DNA of 52,803 nt from Xanthomonas boreopolis (GCA_014654535.1 BNBA01000004.1:1-52803), one strand, 5' to 3'. Numbered from the stretch's first letter, positions 43,069-52,471 are shown. Notes: generated by a model from the sequence alone, not told the origin. Numbers and translations: made by a program.

Positions 43069-44571
43069 ATGAGCACGTCCCGTAACCGCGAACACTGGCA
43101 GGCGATGGCCGAGGGTCTTTCGCCGAAGACCCAGGCCTTCATCGACGGCCGCTATGTCGATGCCGCCGACGGTGCGACCTTCGATTGCGTCAGTCCGATC
43201 GACGGGCGCGTGCTAGGCCGGGTCGCGGCCGGGTCCGCCCTGGACGTGGACCGCGCGGTGGCCGCCGCGCGGCGCGGTTTCGAGTCCGGGCGCTGGTCCG
43301 AGGCCAAGCCCGTGCACCGCAAGAAGGTGCTGCTGAAGCTGGCGCAACTGGTCGAACGGCATGCCGACGAGCTGGCGTTGCTGGAATCGCTCGACATGGG
43401 CAAGCCGGTGCGCGACGCGCGCGCGGTGGACCTGGCGGCGACCATCCGGTGCCTGAGCTGGACCGCCGAGGCGCTGGACAAGGTATACGGCGAAATAGCG
43501 CCGACCGGTCCGGACGAGCTCGGCCTGGTCACGCGCGAACCGCTCGGCGTGGTCGGCGCGATCGTGCCGTGGAACTTCCCGTTGCTGATGGCGGCCTGGA
43601 AGATCGCCCCGGCGCTGGCCACCGGCAACTCGGTGGTGCTCAAGCCGTCGGAGAAGTCGCCGCTGAGCGCGCTGCGGCTGGCCGAACTGGTGGCCGAGGC
43701 GGGCGTGCCGGACGGCGTGTTCAACGTGGTGCCCGGCACCGGGCCCGGTGCCGGCGAGCCGCTCGCGCTGCACATGGACGTGGACGGGCTGGTGTTCACC
43801 GGCTCGACCGCGGTGGGCCGCAAGCTGCTGCAATACGCCGGCCAGTCCAACATGAAGCGCGCGTACATGGAGTGCGGCGGCAAGAGTCCCAACATCGTGT
43901 TCGCCGATGCGCCGGACCTGGACGCGGCCGCCGAGGCCGCCGCCGGCGGCATCTTCTACAACCAGGGCGAGGTCTGCACCGCGGCCTCGCGCCTGCTGGT
44001 GGAGCGCTCGATCAAGGACGCCTTCGTCGAGAAGGTGGTCGCCGCGGGGCGCAGGATGCAGCCGCGCCACCCGTTCGAGGACGACGCGGCCATGGGGGCA
44101 TTGGTGGACGAGGCGCAGACCCGGCGCGTGCTCGACTACATCGCCAAGGGCAGCGAGGAGGGCGCGCGCCTGGTGCTCGGCGGCAAGCGCGCGGACGTGG
44201 TCGCAGGCGGCTGCTACGTGGAGCCGACCGTGTTCGACGGGGTGGCGCACGAGCACACCATCTCGCGCGAGGAGATCTTCGGGCCGGTGCTGTCGGTGAT
44301 CGCCTTCGACGACGAAGCGCACGCGCTGCGCATGGCCAACGACACGCAGTACGGGCTGGCGGCCGGCGTGTGGACCCGCGACATTTCCCGGGCGCACCGG
44401 GTCGCGCGCAAGCTGCGCGCCGGCAGCGTCTGGGTCAACTACTGGGATGGCGGCGACATGACCGCGCCGTTCGGCGGCTACAAGCAGTCGGGCAACGGGC
44501 GCGACAAATCGCTGCATGCGTTCGACAAGTACACCGAGATCAAGGCGACCTGGATCAACCTCGCGGATTGA
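43069..44571 (+). CDS. puuC: Gamma-glutamyl-gamma-aminobutyraldehyde dehydrogenase (PuuC type)
   Basis: A 500-residue NAD(P)-dependent aldehyde dehydrogenase, start MSTSRNREHWQAM with AGGAG upstream. VPWNFPLLMAAWKIAPALA (cofactor/Asn), FTGSTAVGRKLL, MECGGKSPNIVF (Glu) and NQGEVCTAASRLL (catalytic Cys303) are intact. Position 80 bp behind puuR and the neighbouring ligase/oxidase genes indicate oxidation of gamma-glutamyl-aminobutyraldehyde to gamma-Glu-GABA. ALDH specificity cannot be read from sequence alone. Confidence 0.9.
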   Translation: MSTSRNREHWQAMAEGLSPKTQAFIDGRYVDAADGATFDCVSPIDGRVLGRVAAGSALDVDRAVAAARRGFESGRWSEAKPVHRKKVLLKLAQLVERHADELALLESLDMGKPVRDARAVDLAATIRCLSWTAEALDKVYGEIAPTGPDELGLVTREPLGVVGAIVPWNFPLLMAAWKIAPALATGNSVVLKPSEKSPLSALRLAELVAEAGVPDGVFNVVPGTGPGAGEPLALHMDVDGLVFTGSTAVGRKLLQYAGQSNMKRAYMECGGKSPNIVFADAPDLDAAAEAAAGGIFYNQGEVCTAASRLLVERSIKDAFVEKVVAAGRRMQPRHPFEDDAAMGALVDEAQTRRVLDYIAKGSEEGARLVLGGKRADVVAGGCYVEPTVFDGVAHEHTISREEIFGPVLSVIAFDDEAHALRMANDTQYGLAAGVWTRDISRAHRVARKLRAGSVWVNYWDGGDMTAPFGGYKQSGNGRDKSLHAFDKYTEIKATWINLAD

Positions 44572-44689
44572 CCGCCATGGCGAGGCCGGCCGGCGACGCG
44601 TGCGCCATACGGTTGCTGCCGCAACCATGCGTGCGCATGCCGCGCCGCATCTGCCAGAATCCCCAGCCTCTTCGAACGACCACCCCCGC

Positions 44690-45976
44690 ATGAGCGTTGC
44701 CGCCGTCTCCCAGGCGCCGACCAATTCGCCCGCCCGCGTGCTGTTGGCGAGCCTGGTCGGCACCACCATCGAGTTCTTCGATTTCTACATCTACGCCACC
44801 GCCGCGGTGCTGGTGTTCCCGCACCTGTTCTTCCCGCCGGCCAGCGCGACCGCGCAGCAGCTCGCCTCGCTGGCGACCTTCGCAGTGGCGTTCGTCGCGC
44901 GCCCGGTGGGCTCGGCGCTGTTCGGCCACTTCGGCGACCGGATCGGGCGCAAGGCGACGCTGGTGGCGGCACTGCTGACGATGGGCATCTCGACCGTGGT
45001 GATCGGCCTGCTGCCGACCTATGCGCAGATCGGCATCGCCGCGCCGGCCTTGCTGACCTTGTGCCGTTTCGGCCAGGGCATGGGGCTGGGCGGGGAGTGG
45101 GGCGGAGCGGTGCTGCTGGCGACCGAGAACGCGCCGCCGGGCAAGCGCGCCTGGTACGGGATGTTCCCGCAGCTCGGCGCGCCGCTGGGCTTCCTGCTCT
45201 CGGCCGGCACCTTCCTGGTGCTGGGCGCATTGCTGTCGCAGGACCAGTTCATGAGCTGGGGTTGGCGCGTGCCGTTCCTGTCCAGCGCGCTGCTGGTGAT
45301 CCTCGGGCTGTGGGTGCGCCTGAGCATCACCGAGACGCCGGACTTCCAGCGGGCGCTGGAGCGCAACGAACAGGTGCGCGTGCCGTTCGGGGTGGTCGTG
45401 CGCAAGCACATGGGGCCGGTGCTTGCGGGCACGTTCGGCGCGTTGGCGACCTTCGTGCTGTTCTACCTGATGACGGTGTTCGCGCTCGGCTACGGCACCA
45501 CCACGCTCGGCTACAGTCGCCAGCAGTTCCTGCTGTTGCAGATGGTGGGCATGCTGTTCTTCGCGCTGGGCATCCCGCTGTCGGCCCTGTACGGCGACCG
45601 CACCAGCGCACGCCGTTCGATGGCGGTGGCCAGCGCGTGCATCGTGGCGTTCGGGCTGCTGTTCTCCACGCTGTTCCAGTCCGGCCATCCGTTGATGGTG
45701 CTGGCGTTCCTGGCGATCGGGCTGTTCGTCATGGGCTGGACCTACGGTCCGGTGGGAACGCTGCTGTCGGAGCTGTACCCCGTGGAGGTGCGCTACACCG
45801 GCTCGTCGATGTCGTTCAACCTAGCCGGGGTACTCGGTGCCGCGCCGGCCGCGCCGCTGGCGACCTGGCTGGCGGCGACGTATGGCTTGAAGTCGGTGGG
45901 CTGGTACCTGAGCTCGATGGCGGTGGTGACGCTGCTGGCGCTGATGGCCGCGCGCCGGCATTCCAGCGTGGCGTGA
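44690..45976 (+). CDS. MFS transporter, metabolite:H+ symporter (MHS) family
   Basis: A 428-residue inner-membrane carrier with 12 helices. Start MSVAAVSQAPTNSPARVLLA, with family homology from LLASLVGTTIEFFDFYIYAT. SALFGHFGDRIGRKATLV (motif A), RFGQGMGLGGEWGGAVLLAT and the MHS fourth-loop signature ITETPDFQ are clear. MHS carriers import organic acids and betaines (ShiA, ProP relatives). It lies about 120 bp behind puuC, so a role in taking up polyamines or their products is inferred only from position. Confidence 0.9.
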   Translation: MSVAAVSQAPTNSPARVLLASLVGTTIEFFDFYIYATAAVLVFPHLFFPPASATAQQLASLATFAVAFVARPVGSALFGHFGDRIGRKATLVAALLTMGISTVVIGLLPTYAQIGIAAPALLTLCRFGQGMGLGGEWGGAVLLATENAPPGKRAWYGMFPQLGAPLGFLLSAGTFLVLGALLSQDQFMSWGWRVPFLSSALLVILGLWVRLSITETPDFQRALERNEQVRVPFGVVVRKHMGPVLAGTFGALATFVLFYLMTVFALGYGTTTLGYSRQQFLLLQMVGMLFFALGIPLSALYGDRTSARRSMAVASACIVAFGLLFSTLFQSGHPLMVLAFLAIGLFVMGWTYGPVGTLLSELYPVEVRYTGSSMSFNLAGVLGAAPAAPLATWLAATYGLKSVGWYLSSMAVVTLLALMAARRHSSVA

Positions 45977-46001
45977 ATGGTGGGGGCTCCTGCGATAGGG
46001 G

Positions 46002-47333
46002 TCAGGCAGCGAAGCGGACCTGGTTGCGGCCGCCGGCCTTGGCCAGGTACAGGTGCTTGTCGGCCTCGCCGAGCATGTCGTGCAGCGTCCAGTCCTCCGA
46101 GTGCGCGGTGCACAGGCCGATGCTGACCGTCATCCGCAGGACGTCCGTGCCGACCGGGATGCGCAACGCGCCGATCCGCTCGCGCAGCGCTTCGAAGTAG
46201 CCGGCCGCGCCGGCGGCATCCAGGCCGGGCACCAACAGGCAGAATTCCTCGCCGCCGAAGCGCGCGACCAGGTCCTGCGGCCGCGCATGCTCGGATACCG
46301 AGGCCGCCACGGCGCGCAGCGCGTGGTCGCCGGCCTCGTGGCCCCAGGTATCGTTGATGTGCTTGAAGTGGTCGATGTCGAGCATCGCCGCGGTGACCGC
46401 CTTCCGTTCGGCCAGCAGCCTCGGCAGGAGGCGCTGGCTCTGTTCGAGGAAGTGGCGGCGATTGGGCAGCCCGGTGAGGTAGTCGCGCGTGGCCAGGTCC
46501 TGCAGGGTGCCGATCAGCTCCAGCTGGTCCACGTTCTGCGAGACGCGGCAGAAGAACTCCTCGCGCGAGAACGGCTTGCGCAGGAAGTCGTTGGCGCCGT
46601 TCTTCAGGAAGCGCGGGATCAGCGAGGCGTCGTTGTTGCCGGACAGCCCGATCACCGCGACCTTGTCGCGCGCGCGCAGCGCCCGCAGGCGGCGGGTGAA
46701 TTCCACGCCTTCCATGCCCGGCATGTCCTGGTCGACCACCGCCAGGCGGATTCTCGGGTCCTGCTCGATCGCCTTCAGGCCCTGCGCGCCGTCGGCGGCC
46801 ACGACCACCTTGTAGCCGTACATCTCCAGCAGCGCGGTGGCGTAGGTACGGGCCGACAACGAGTCGTCCACCACCAGCGCCGAGATGCGGCGGTTGCGGT
46901 CCAGGCGCTGCACCAGCCAGGTCAGGTAGTCGATGCTGCCCGGCGCGTTCTTCAGCACGTAGTCGATGATCTGCTGCTGCAGCACGCGCTTGCGCAGGTC
47001 CTCGTCGTAGACGCCGCTGACCACGACCGTGGGCAGGCCGCGCGAGACGAAGAACTCCACCACCTGGTCGCGGTCGCCGTCGACCAGCACCAGGCCGGTC
47101 AGCACCAGGAACCAGCCGTCCTCCTCCTCCAGCACGCGCGCGGCCTCGGCCAGCGTGGAGACCACCGTGACCGGCAGCTCCACCCGCGACTCGATCGCCT
47201 CGCGCAGCATGCCCGTGAAGGCGCGCGAGTTCTCCACCAGCAGGACGCGCTGCGGCAGCGGATCGCCTTCGGGAGCTCGAGCGGAGGGGACGGGCATCGA
47301 GTGACGTATGGGGAAGTAACGTGCCGCGTCCAT
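46002..47333 (-). CDS. REC-REC-GGDEF protein, diguanylate cyclase
   Basis: A 443-residue protein: first receiver domain (about 25-145), second (about 150-265), GGDEF domain (about 280-440). The second receiver has ALVVDDSLSARTY, phospho-acceptor DQDMPGMEG and FLRKPF; the GGDEF has DYLTGLPNRRHFL, DIDHFKHINDTWGHEAGDHA and an intact active site FGGEEFCL, so it should make cyclic di-GMP. In the first receiver the site usually reading TD reads TG (VLTGLVLVDGD), so it cannot accept phosphate. The gene interrupts the Puu cluster on the opposite strand to puuC and has no obvious metabolic link. Confidence 0.9.
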   Translation of the reverse strand: MDAARYFPIRHSMPVPSARAPEGDPLPQRVLLVENSRAFTGMLREAIESRVELPVTVVSTLAEAARVLEEEDGWFLVLTGLVLVDGDRDQVVEFFVSRGLPTVVVSGVYDEDLRKRVLQQQIIDYVLKNAPGSIDYLTWLVQRLDRNRRISALVVDDSLSARTYATALLEMYGYKVVVAADGAQGLKAIEQDPRIRLAVVDQDMPGMEGVEFTRRLRALRARDKVAVIGLSGNNDASLIPRFLKNGANDFLRKPFSREEFFCRVSQNVDQLELIGTLQDLATRDYLTGLPNRRHFLEQSQRLLPRLLAERKAVTAAMLDIDHFKHINDTWGHEAGDHALRAVAASVSEHARPQDLVARFGGEEFCLLVPGLDAAGAAGYFEALRERIGALRIPVGTDVLRMTVSIGLCTAHSEDWTLHDMLGEADKHLYLAKAGGRNQVRFAA

Positions 47334-47380
47334 ATCGGCCAGATCCGGCAAAGCTTGAGATAATTGTGACGGATTTCGCG

Positions 47381-48673
47381 TTATGGGAGCAGGTCGCGCA
47401 GGCGATACCAGCTCATCGCCGCCACCAGCAGCGGGGTGCGCAGCAGCCGGCCGCCGGGGAAGGGCCGGTGCGGGATGCGCTCGAACACGTCCAGGCGCCG
47501 GGATTGCCCGGCGATGGCCTCGGCGATGACGGTGCCGGCCAGGCCGCTCGCCGCGACGCCGTGGCCCGAGAAGCCCTGGGCGAAATACAGGTTCGGCGCC
47601 AGCCGCCCCCAGTGCGGGGCGCGGTTGAGCGAGATGTCGACGTAGCCGCCCCACAGGTAGTCCAGCCCGACGTCCCCCAACTGCGGGAACACCCGGTGCA
47701 TGCGCCGGGTCATCAGGCCCCTCAGGCCGGGCGGCGGCAGCGAGGAGTAGCTGGCGCGGCCGCCGAACAGCAGGCGGTGGTCGCGGCTGAGCCGGTAGTA
47801 GTCGAGCGCCCAGTTGGTGTCGGCCACCGCCATGTCGTTGCGGATCAGGGCCCGGGCGCGCTCGGCGCCCAGCGGCGGGGTGGCGCCGATGTAGGTGCCG
47901 ACCGGCATGATCCGCGCTTCCAGCTCCGGCGCGACGCCGCGCAGCCAGGCGTTGCCGGCGATCACCGCGAACTCCGCCCGCACCTGGCCACGCGCGGTGT
48001 GCAGCACCGGCCGGGCGCCGCGCTCCAGCCGCGTCACCGCCGAATGCTCGAAGATGCGCACCCCGGCGGCCAGCGCGGCGCGCGCCAGGCCCAGCGCATA
48101 GGCGAGCGGATGCAGGTGGCCGCTGGCGGCGTCGTACATCGCGCCGAGGTAGAGGTCGCTGGCCAGCTCCCGGCGCAGGCGCGCGCGGTCCCACCATTCC
48201 AGCGGGTAGTCGTAGCGCTCGGCCATGTGCGCGATGCCGGCACGCAAGGCGCGCTCCTGGCGCGGCTTGAGCGGGACGTGGGCATGGCCGTCGCGCCAGT
48301 CGCAGTCGATGCCGTGGCGGGCGATGCGCTCGCGCAGCATCCGCATGCCGTCGCGCGAGAAGTCGAACAGCAGCCGCGCCTCGTCCGGTCCGAGCAGGTT
48401 CTCCAGCGCGTCCTGCTCGCAGCCGTAGCCGACGATGGCCTGCCCGCCGTTGCGCCCGGAAGCGCCCCAGCCGATGCGCCGGGCCTCGAGCACGGCTACG
48501 CGGTAGCCGGCTTCGGCCAATGCCAGCGCGGCGGTCAGGCCGGTATAGCCGGCGCCGAGGATGCAGACGTCGGCGGTCTCCGCGCCCTGCAGGGCCGCCT
48601 GCGGCGGCAACGGCGCCGTGCTGGCCGCGTACCAGCTGTCGGGATAGCCCTCTTCGCGCGCGCGGCTGGCCAT
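47381..48673 (-). CDS. puuB: Gamma-glutamylputrescine oxidase (PuuB type)
   Basis: A 430-residue FAD oxidoreductase of the DAO/glycine-oxidase family. The dinucleotide fold is at about 35-65 (ILGAGYTGLTAALALAEAGY, AVLEARRIGWGASGRNGGQ, the PuuB pattern). Later FAD contacts lie at YLWGGYVDISLNRAPHWG and NLYFAQGFSGHGVAASGLAG. PuuB oxidises gamma-glutamylputrescine to the aldehyde used by PuuC, releasing H2O2 and ammonia. It starts at a TGATG overlap with puuA, so ligase and oxidase are translated together. Confidence 0.9.
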   Translation of the reverse strand: MASRAREEGYPDSWYAASTAPLPPQAALQGAETADVCILGAGYTGLTAALALAEAGYRVAVLEARRIGWGASGRNGGQAIVGYGCEQDALENLLGPDEARLLFDFSRDGMRMLRERIARHGIDCDWRDGHAHVPLKPRQERALRAGIAHMAERYDYPLEWWDRARLRRELASDLYLGAMYDAASGHLHPLAYALGLARAALAAGVRIFEHSAVTRLERGARPVLHTARGQVRAEFAVIAGNAWLRGVAPELEARIMPVGTYIGATPPLGAERARALIRNDMAVADTNWALDYYRLSRDHRLLFGGRASYSSLPPPGLRGLMTRRMHRVFPQLGDVGLDYLWGGYVDISLNRAPHWGRLAPNLYFAQGFSGHGVAASGLAGTVIAEAIAGQSRRLDVFERIPHRPFPGGRLLRTPLLVAAMSWYRLRDLLP

Positions 48674-50052
48674 CACACCGTGCGCAGGTACCAGGCGTAG
48701 TCCAGGTCGGTCACCCGGGCCTGGAAGTCCAGCATCTCGCGTCGCTTCTGCTGGCCGTAGACATGCCGGAAGCGCTCGCCGAACGCCTGGGCGACGAAGT
48801 CGCTGGCCAGGAAGCGCGCGATCGCCTCCTGCCAGCCCGGGCTGCGGCACTCGGCCTGCTCGTAGGCATTGCCGACGACCGGCGGGCCCGGATCGAGCCG
48901 GCGTTCGATGCCGTCCAGCATGCCGGCCAGCACCGCCGCGGCGACCAGGTAGGGATTGGCGTCGGCGCCGGCGATGCGGTGTTCGATGCGGGTGTTGCGC
49001 GGATCGCTGTGCGGGATGCGCAGCGCGACGGTGCGGTTGTTGAAGCCCCAGCTGTCGTTGAGCGGCACGAACGCGTTCGGCACGAAGCGCCGGTAGCTGT
49101 TGGCGTGCGGGGCGAACAGCAGCAGCGAATCGACGGCGGCGCGCTGCAGGCCCGCCACCGCGTGGCGCAGCGCTTCGGCCGGCGCGTCCGGCGTGCCCGC
49201 GAAGACGTTGCGGCCGGCGTCGTCGAGCAGGCTGGCGTGCAGGTGCAGCCCGCTGCCGGACTGGCCGGCGAACGGCTTGGCCATGAAGCTGGCGAGCGCG
49301 CCCTGCTGCTGCGCGATCGCCTTGATCGTGCGCTTGAGGAAGATCGCGTCGTCGCAGGCGGCCAGCGCGTCGTCGCGGTGCTTGAGGTTGATCTCGAACT
49401 GGCCCGGCGCGTATTCGGCCACGGCCGTGTCGGCGGGCACGCGCTGCTCGCGGCAGGCGGCGGCGACCGCGTCGGTGAAGGCGCGATGGTCGTCCAGCTC
49501 CGGCATGTAGTAAACCTGCGTGCCGTCGCCGCGCTGGCCGGTGCGCGGGTCGCGCAGGGTCTGCGGGCGGCCGTGCGCGTCGGGTGCGGCATCGAACAGG
49601 TAGAACTCCAGCTCGACCGCGACCACCGGCGTGAGGCCGCGCGCGCGGTAGCGCTCCAGCACGCGCGCCAGCACTGCGCGCGGATTGGCCTCGAACGCGC
49701 CGCCGCGCCCGTCCTCCATCGACAGCAGCAACTGCGCCATCGGCCGCGGCGACCACGGCACCGGGCGCAGCGTGCCGGGTACCGGGCGGCACAATCGGTC
49801 CTCGTCGCCGATGTCGTAGCCCAGGCCGGTCTCCTCGACCGTGTCGCCGGTGATGTGCGCGGCCAGCAGCGACATCGGCAGGCAGACGCCGTCCGCGTAG
49901 ACCTTCTCCAGCGATTCGCGGATCACGCGCTTGCCGCGCAGCAGGCCGTTGGTGTCGGGCAGCAGCAGGTCGACCAGTTCGCAGCCGTCGATCCGGCGCA
50001 GGGTCTCGACGTCTTCCGGGGGCAGGGACGAAGCGGCGGGATTCGTGGTCAT
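48673..50052 (-). CDS. puuA: Glutamate-polyamine ligase (gamma-glutamylputrescine synthetase type), copy 1
   Basis: A 459-residue glutamine-synthetase-like enzyme that joins glutamate to putrescine using ATP. GS motifs: CELVDLLLPDTNGLLRGKRV, VAVELEFYLFD, AEYAPGQFEINLKH (metal Glu), GSGLHLHASL, FAPHANSYRRF, NNRTVALRIP and ADANPYLVAAAVLAG. It overlaps puuB. Upstream, leftward, TTGACA lies 47 bp before the ATG, with a possible -10 TAAGCT at a short 15-bp spacing. It is a paralogue of the ligase on the other strand. Confidence 0.9.
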   Translation of the reverse strand: MTTNPAASSLPPEDVETLRRIDGCELVDLLLPDTNGLLRGKRVIRESLEKVYADGVCLPMSLLAAHITGDTVEETGLGYDIGDEDRLCRPVPGTLRPVPWSPRPMAQLLLSMEDGRGGAFEANPRAVLARVLERYRARGLTPVVAVELEFYLFDAAPDAHGRPQTLRDPRTGQRGDGTQVYYMPELDDHRAFTDAVAAACREQRVPADTAVAEYAPGQFEINLKHRDDALAACDDAIFLKRTIKAIAQQQGALASFMAKPFAGQSGSGLHLHASLLDDAGRNVFAGTPDAPAEALRHAVAGLQRAAVDSLLLFAPHANSYRRFVPNAFVPLNDSWGFNNRTVALRIPHSDPRNTRIEHRIAGADANPYLVAAAVLAGMLDGIERRLDPGPPVVGNAYEQAECRSPGWQEAIARFLASDFVAQAFGERFRHVYGQQKRREMLDFQARVTDLDYAWYLRTV

Positions 50053-50124
50053 GACGGGCGCCTGCGGGGTCTGGCCGAGCTTAGCAGAGCGGAGGGTGTG
50101 TCAAGAATACTCAACGCCCCGGCT

Positions 50125-50260
50125 TTCCCTTCTTCCACCGGGAGAAGGTGCCCCGAAGGGGCGGACGAGGGTACGGGCGAAGCCTCCTGCAGCCTGGCGA
50201 CGCAGGGCTGCGCCCGCATCTCACCCCAAGCCCTCTCCTGCCGGGAGAGGGGCATGCGTG
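50125..50260. repeat. Intergenic repeat with CTTCTCC/GGAGAAG hairpins
   Basis: Between puuA and puuD, several short hairpins (CTTCT..AGAAG, GCCCCGAAGGGGC, CCTCTCCTGCCGGGAGAGG) surround GCGGACGAGGGTACGGGCGA. The composition resembles a dispersed repeat found in many Xanthomonadaceae. A related segment occurs past the second ligase gene (52497-52620) in reverse orientation (GGTTGGGGTGAGGGTGCGAG). Confidence 0.6.
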
Positions 50261-50265
50261 CGTTG

Positions 50266-50294
50266 TTGCAAAAATAAAACGCCCAAGGTAGGTT
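50266..50294 (+). promoter_or_regulatory. Putative promoter of puuD
   Basis: -35 TTGCAA (50266-50271), 17-bp spacer, -10 TAGGTT (50289-50294), 27 bp before the ATG. TGTTGCAAAAATAAAAC (50264-50280) partly resembles the reverse of the 18-bp aminotransferase/puuR motif, about 12 of 18 positions. Confidence 0.4.
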
Positions 50295-50321
50295 GCCGAA
50301 AAGCCCATCGAGCCCCATCGC

Positions 50322-51077
50322 ATGGCCTTCCCGCCGCTGGTCGGCCTGCCGACCGACCGCAAGATGATCGGAGCGCATCCGTTCCTCGCCACCGGCGAGA
50401 AGTACGTGCGCGCGGTGGTGGAAGGCGCCGGCGCCACGCCGGTGCTGTTGCCGGCCTTGCAGCCGCCGGTCGATCCGGGACTCTGGCTCGATCGCCTGGA
50501 CGGGCTGCTGCTCACCGGTGCGGTCAGCAACATCGAGCCGCACCACTACGGCCCCGAACCGAGCTGGGAGGGCAACCTGCACGATCCCGCGCGCGACGCC
50601 AACACGCTGGCGCTGGTCCCGCAGGCGGTGGCGCGCGGCCTGCCGGTCCTGGCGATCTGCCGCGGATTGCAGGAGGTCAACGTCGCTTGCGGCGGCACCC
50701 TGTACCAGAAGGTGCACGAGGTGGACGGCATGGACGACCACCGCGAGGACATCGAGGCCGCGCTGGAAGTGCAGTACGGCCCGGCGCATCCGGTGCATCT
50801 GCAACCGGGCGGCTTGCTGGCCGGCATCGCCGGCACGACCGAGGTCCGCGTCAACTCGCTGCATGGGCAGGGCATCGCGCGCCTGGGCGGGGGATTGGCG
50901 GTGGAGGCGACCTCGCCCGACGGCCTGGTCGAGGCCTTCCGCGGCATCGGCACGCCGTTCCTGCTGGCCGTGCAGTGGCATCCGGAATGGCGCGTCACCG
51001 AAAACCCGTTCTACCTCGGCATATTCCAGGCCTTCGGCGAAGCGTGTCGTCGCTACGCCGCCCAACGCAGCCGCTGA
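50322..51077 (+). CDS. puuD: Gamma-glutamyl-gamma-aminobutyrate hydrolase (PuuD type)
   Basis: A 251-residue class I glutamine-amidotransferase-like peptidase (C26) that releases GABA and glutamate from gamma-Glu-GABA, the last step of the Puu route. Motifs: GLPTDRKMIGAHPFLATGEK, LLLTGAVSNIEPHHYG, nucleophile ICRGLQEVNVACGG (Cys113), VNSLHGQGIARL and QWHPEW (His, Glu). First gene of a pair with the second ligase, 5 bp apart. Confidence 0.92.
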   Translation: MAFPPLVGLPTDRKMIGAHPFLATGEKYVRAVVEGAGATPVLLPALQPPVDPGLWLDRLDGLLLTGAVSNIEPHHYGPEPSWEGNLHDPARDANTLALVPQAVARGLPVLAICRGLQEVNVACGGTLYQKVHEVDGMDDHREDIEAALEVQYGPAHPVHLQPGGLLAGIAGTTEVRVNSLHGQGIARLGGGLAVEATSPDGLVEAFRGIGTPFLLAVQWHPEWRVTENPFYLGIFQAFGEACRRYAAQRSR

Positions 51078-51082
51078 ATCCC

Positions 51083-52471
51083 ATGACCACCCGCCCGCGC
51101 CCCCGCAAGGCCGCCCCTCCTGTCCAACCCGAAAGCTCGCTGCTGCGCTGGCTGAAGGAGCGCCGCATCACCGAGGTGGAATGCCTGGTGCCGGACATCA
51201 CCGGCAACGCGCGCGGCAAGATCATCCCGGCCGACAAGTTCAGCCACGACTACGGCACGCGCCTGCCGGAAGGGATCTTCGCCACCACCGTCACCGGCGA
51301 CTACCCGGACGACTATTACGAACTGACCTCGCCGTCGGATTCGGACATGCACCTGCGCCCGGACCCGGACACGGTGCGCATGGTGCCATGGGCCACGGAT
51401 CCGACCGCGCAGATCATCCACGACTGCTATACCCGCGACGGCACGCCGCACGAGCTGGCGCCGCGCAACGTGCTGCGGCGCGTGCTCGATGCCTACGCGG
51501 CGGAGGGCCTGCAGCCGGTGGTGGCGCCGGAGCTGGAGTTCTTCCTGGTGCAGAAGAACACCGATCCGGATTTCCCGCTGCTGCCGCCGGCCGGCCGCTC
51601 CGGGCGGGCCGAGACCGCGCGCCAGTCGTACTCGATCGACGCGGTCAACGAGTTCGATCCGATCCTGGACCTGATGTACGACTACTGCGATGCGATGGAG
51701 CTGGACGTGGATACGCTGATCCACGAGTCCGGCGCCGCGCAGCTGGAGGTGAACTTCACCCACAGCGACGCGATGTCGCGGGCCGACCAGGTGTTCCTGT
51801 TCAAGCGCACGATGCGCGAGGCGGCGATGCGCCACGGCGTCTATGCCACCTTCCTGGCCAAGCCGATGGAGAACGAGCCGGGCAGCGCGATGCACATCCA
51901 CCAGAGCCTGGTGCGGGCGGGCGACGGGCAGAACGTCTTCAGCGGCGGCAGGTCGGGGGAGTTCAGCCGCACCTTCGCGCACTATCTGGGCGGATTGCAG
52001 AAGTACGTGCCGATGGCGATGGCGTTCTTCGCGCCGAACGTGAATTCCTATCGCAGGCTGGTGTTCGGCGAGGTGTCGCCGAGCAATGTGCTGTGGGGCT
52101 ACGACAACCGCACCTGCGGGTTGCGCGTGCCGTTCGATACGCCCGAGAACATGCGGGTGGAGAGCCGCTTTGCCGGTTCGGACGCCAATCCGTACCTGGC
52201 GATGGCGGCGACGCTGGCCTGCGGCCTGCTCGGGATCCGCGAGAAGCTGGAGCCGACCGAGCCGATCACCGGCAGCGGCAAGGATGAGGGCTACGATCTG
52301 CCGCGGTCGTTGGGCGAGGCGTTGGACGAGTTGGAGGGGTGCGTGCCGTTGCAGGAGATGCTGGGGCAGCGGTTCGTGCGTGCCTACGTGTCGGTGAAGC
52401 GGAAGGAGTACGAGACGTTTTTCCGGGTGATCAGTTCGTGGGAACGGGAGTTCCTGTTGTTGAATGTTTGA
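51083..52471 (+). CDS. puuA: Glutamate-polyamine ligase (GS-like), copy 2
   Basis: A 462-residue glutamine-synthetase-like enzyme. Start MTTRPRPRKAAPPVQPES, a basic tail of about 20 residues, then EVECLVPDITGNARGKIIPA, VAPELEFFLVQ, HESGAAQLEVNFTHSD, GSAMHIHQSL, FAPNVNSYRRL, NRTCGLRVPFDTPEN and FAGSDANPYLAMAATLA. Clearly distinct from copy 1. It may use another polyamine (spermidine, cadaverine) or serve as the main putrescine ligase; sequence does not decide. It follows puuD by 5 bp. Confidence 0.9.
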   Translation: MTTRPRPRKAAPPVQPESSLLRWLKERRITEVECLVPDITGNARGKIIPADKFSHDYGTRLPEGIFATTVTGDYPDDYYELTSPSDSDMHLRPDPDTVRMVPWATDPTAQIIHDCYTRDGTPHELAPRNVLRRVLDAYAAEGLQPVVAPELEFFLVQKNTDPDFPLLPPAGRSGRAETARQSYSIDAVNEFDPILDLMYDYCDAMELDVDTLIHESGAAQLEVNFTHSDAMSRADQVFLFKRTMREAAMRHGVYATFLAKPMENEPGSAMHIHQSLVRAGDGQNVFSGGRSGEFSRTFAHYLGGLQKYVPMAMAFFAPNVNSYRRLVFGEVSPSNVLWGYDNRTCGLRVPFDTPENMRVESRFAGSDANPYLAMAATLACGLLGIREKLEPTEPITGSGKDEGYDLPRSLGEALDELEGCVPLQEMLGQRFVRAYVSVKRKEYETFFRVISSWEREFLLLNV

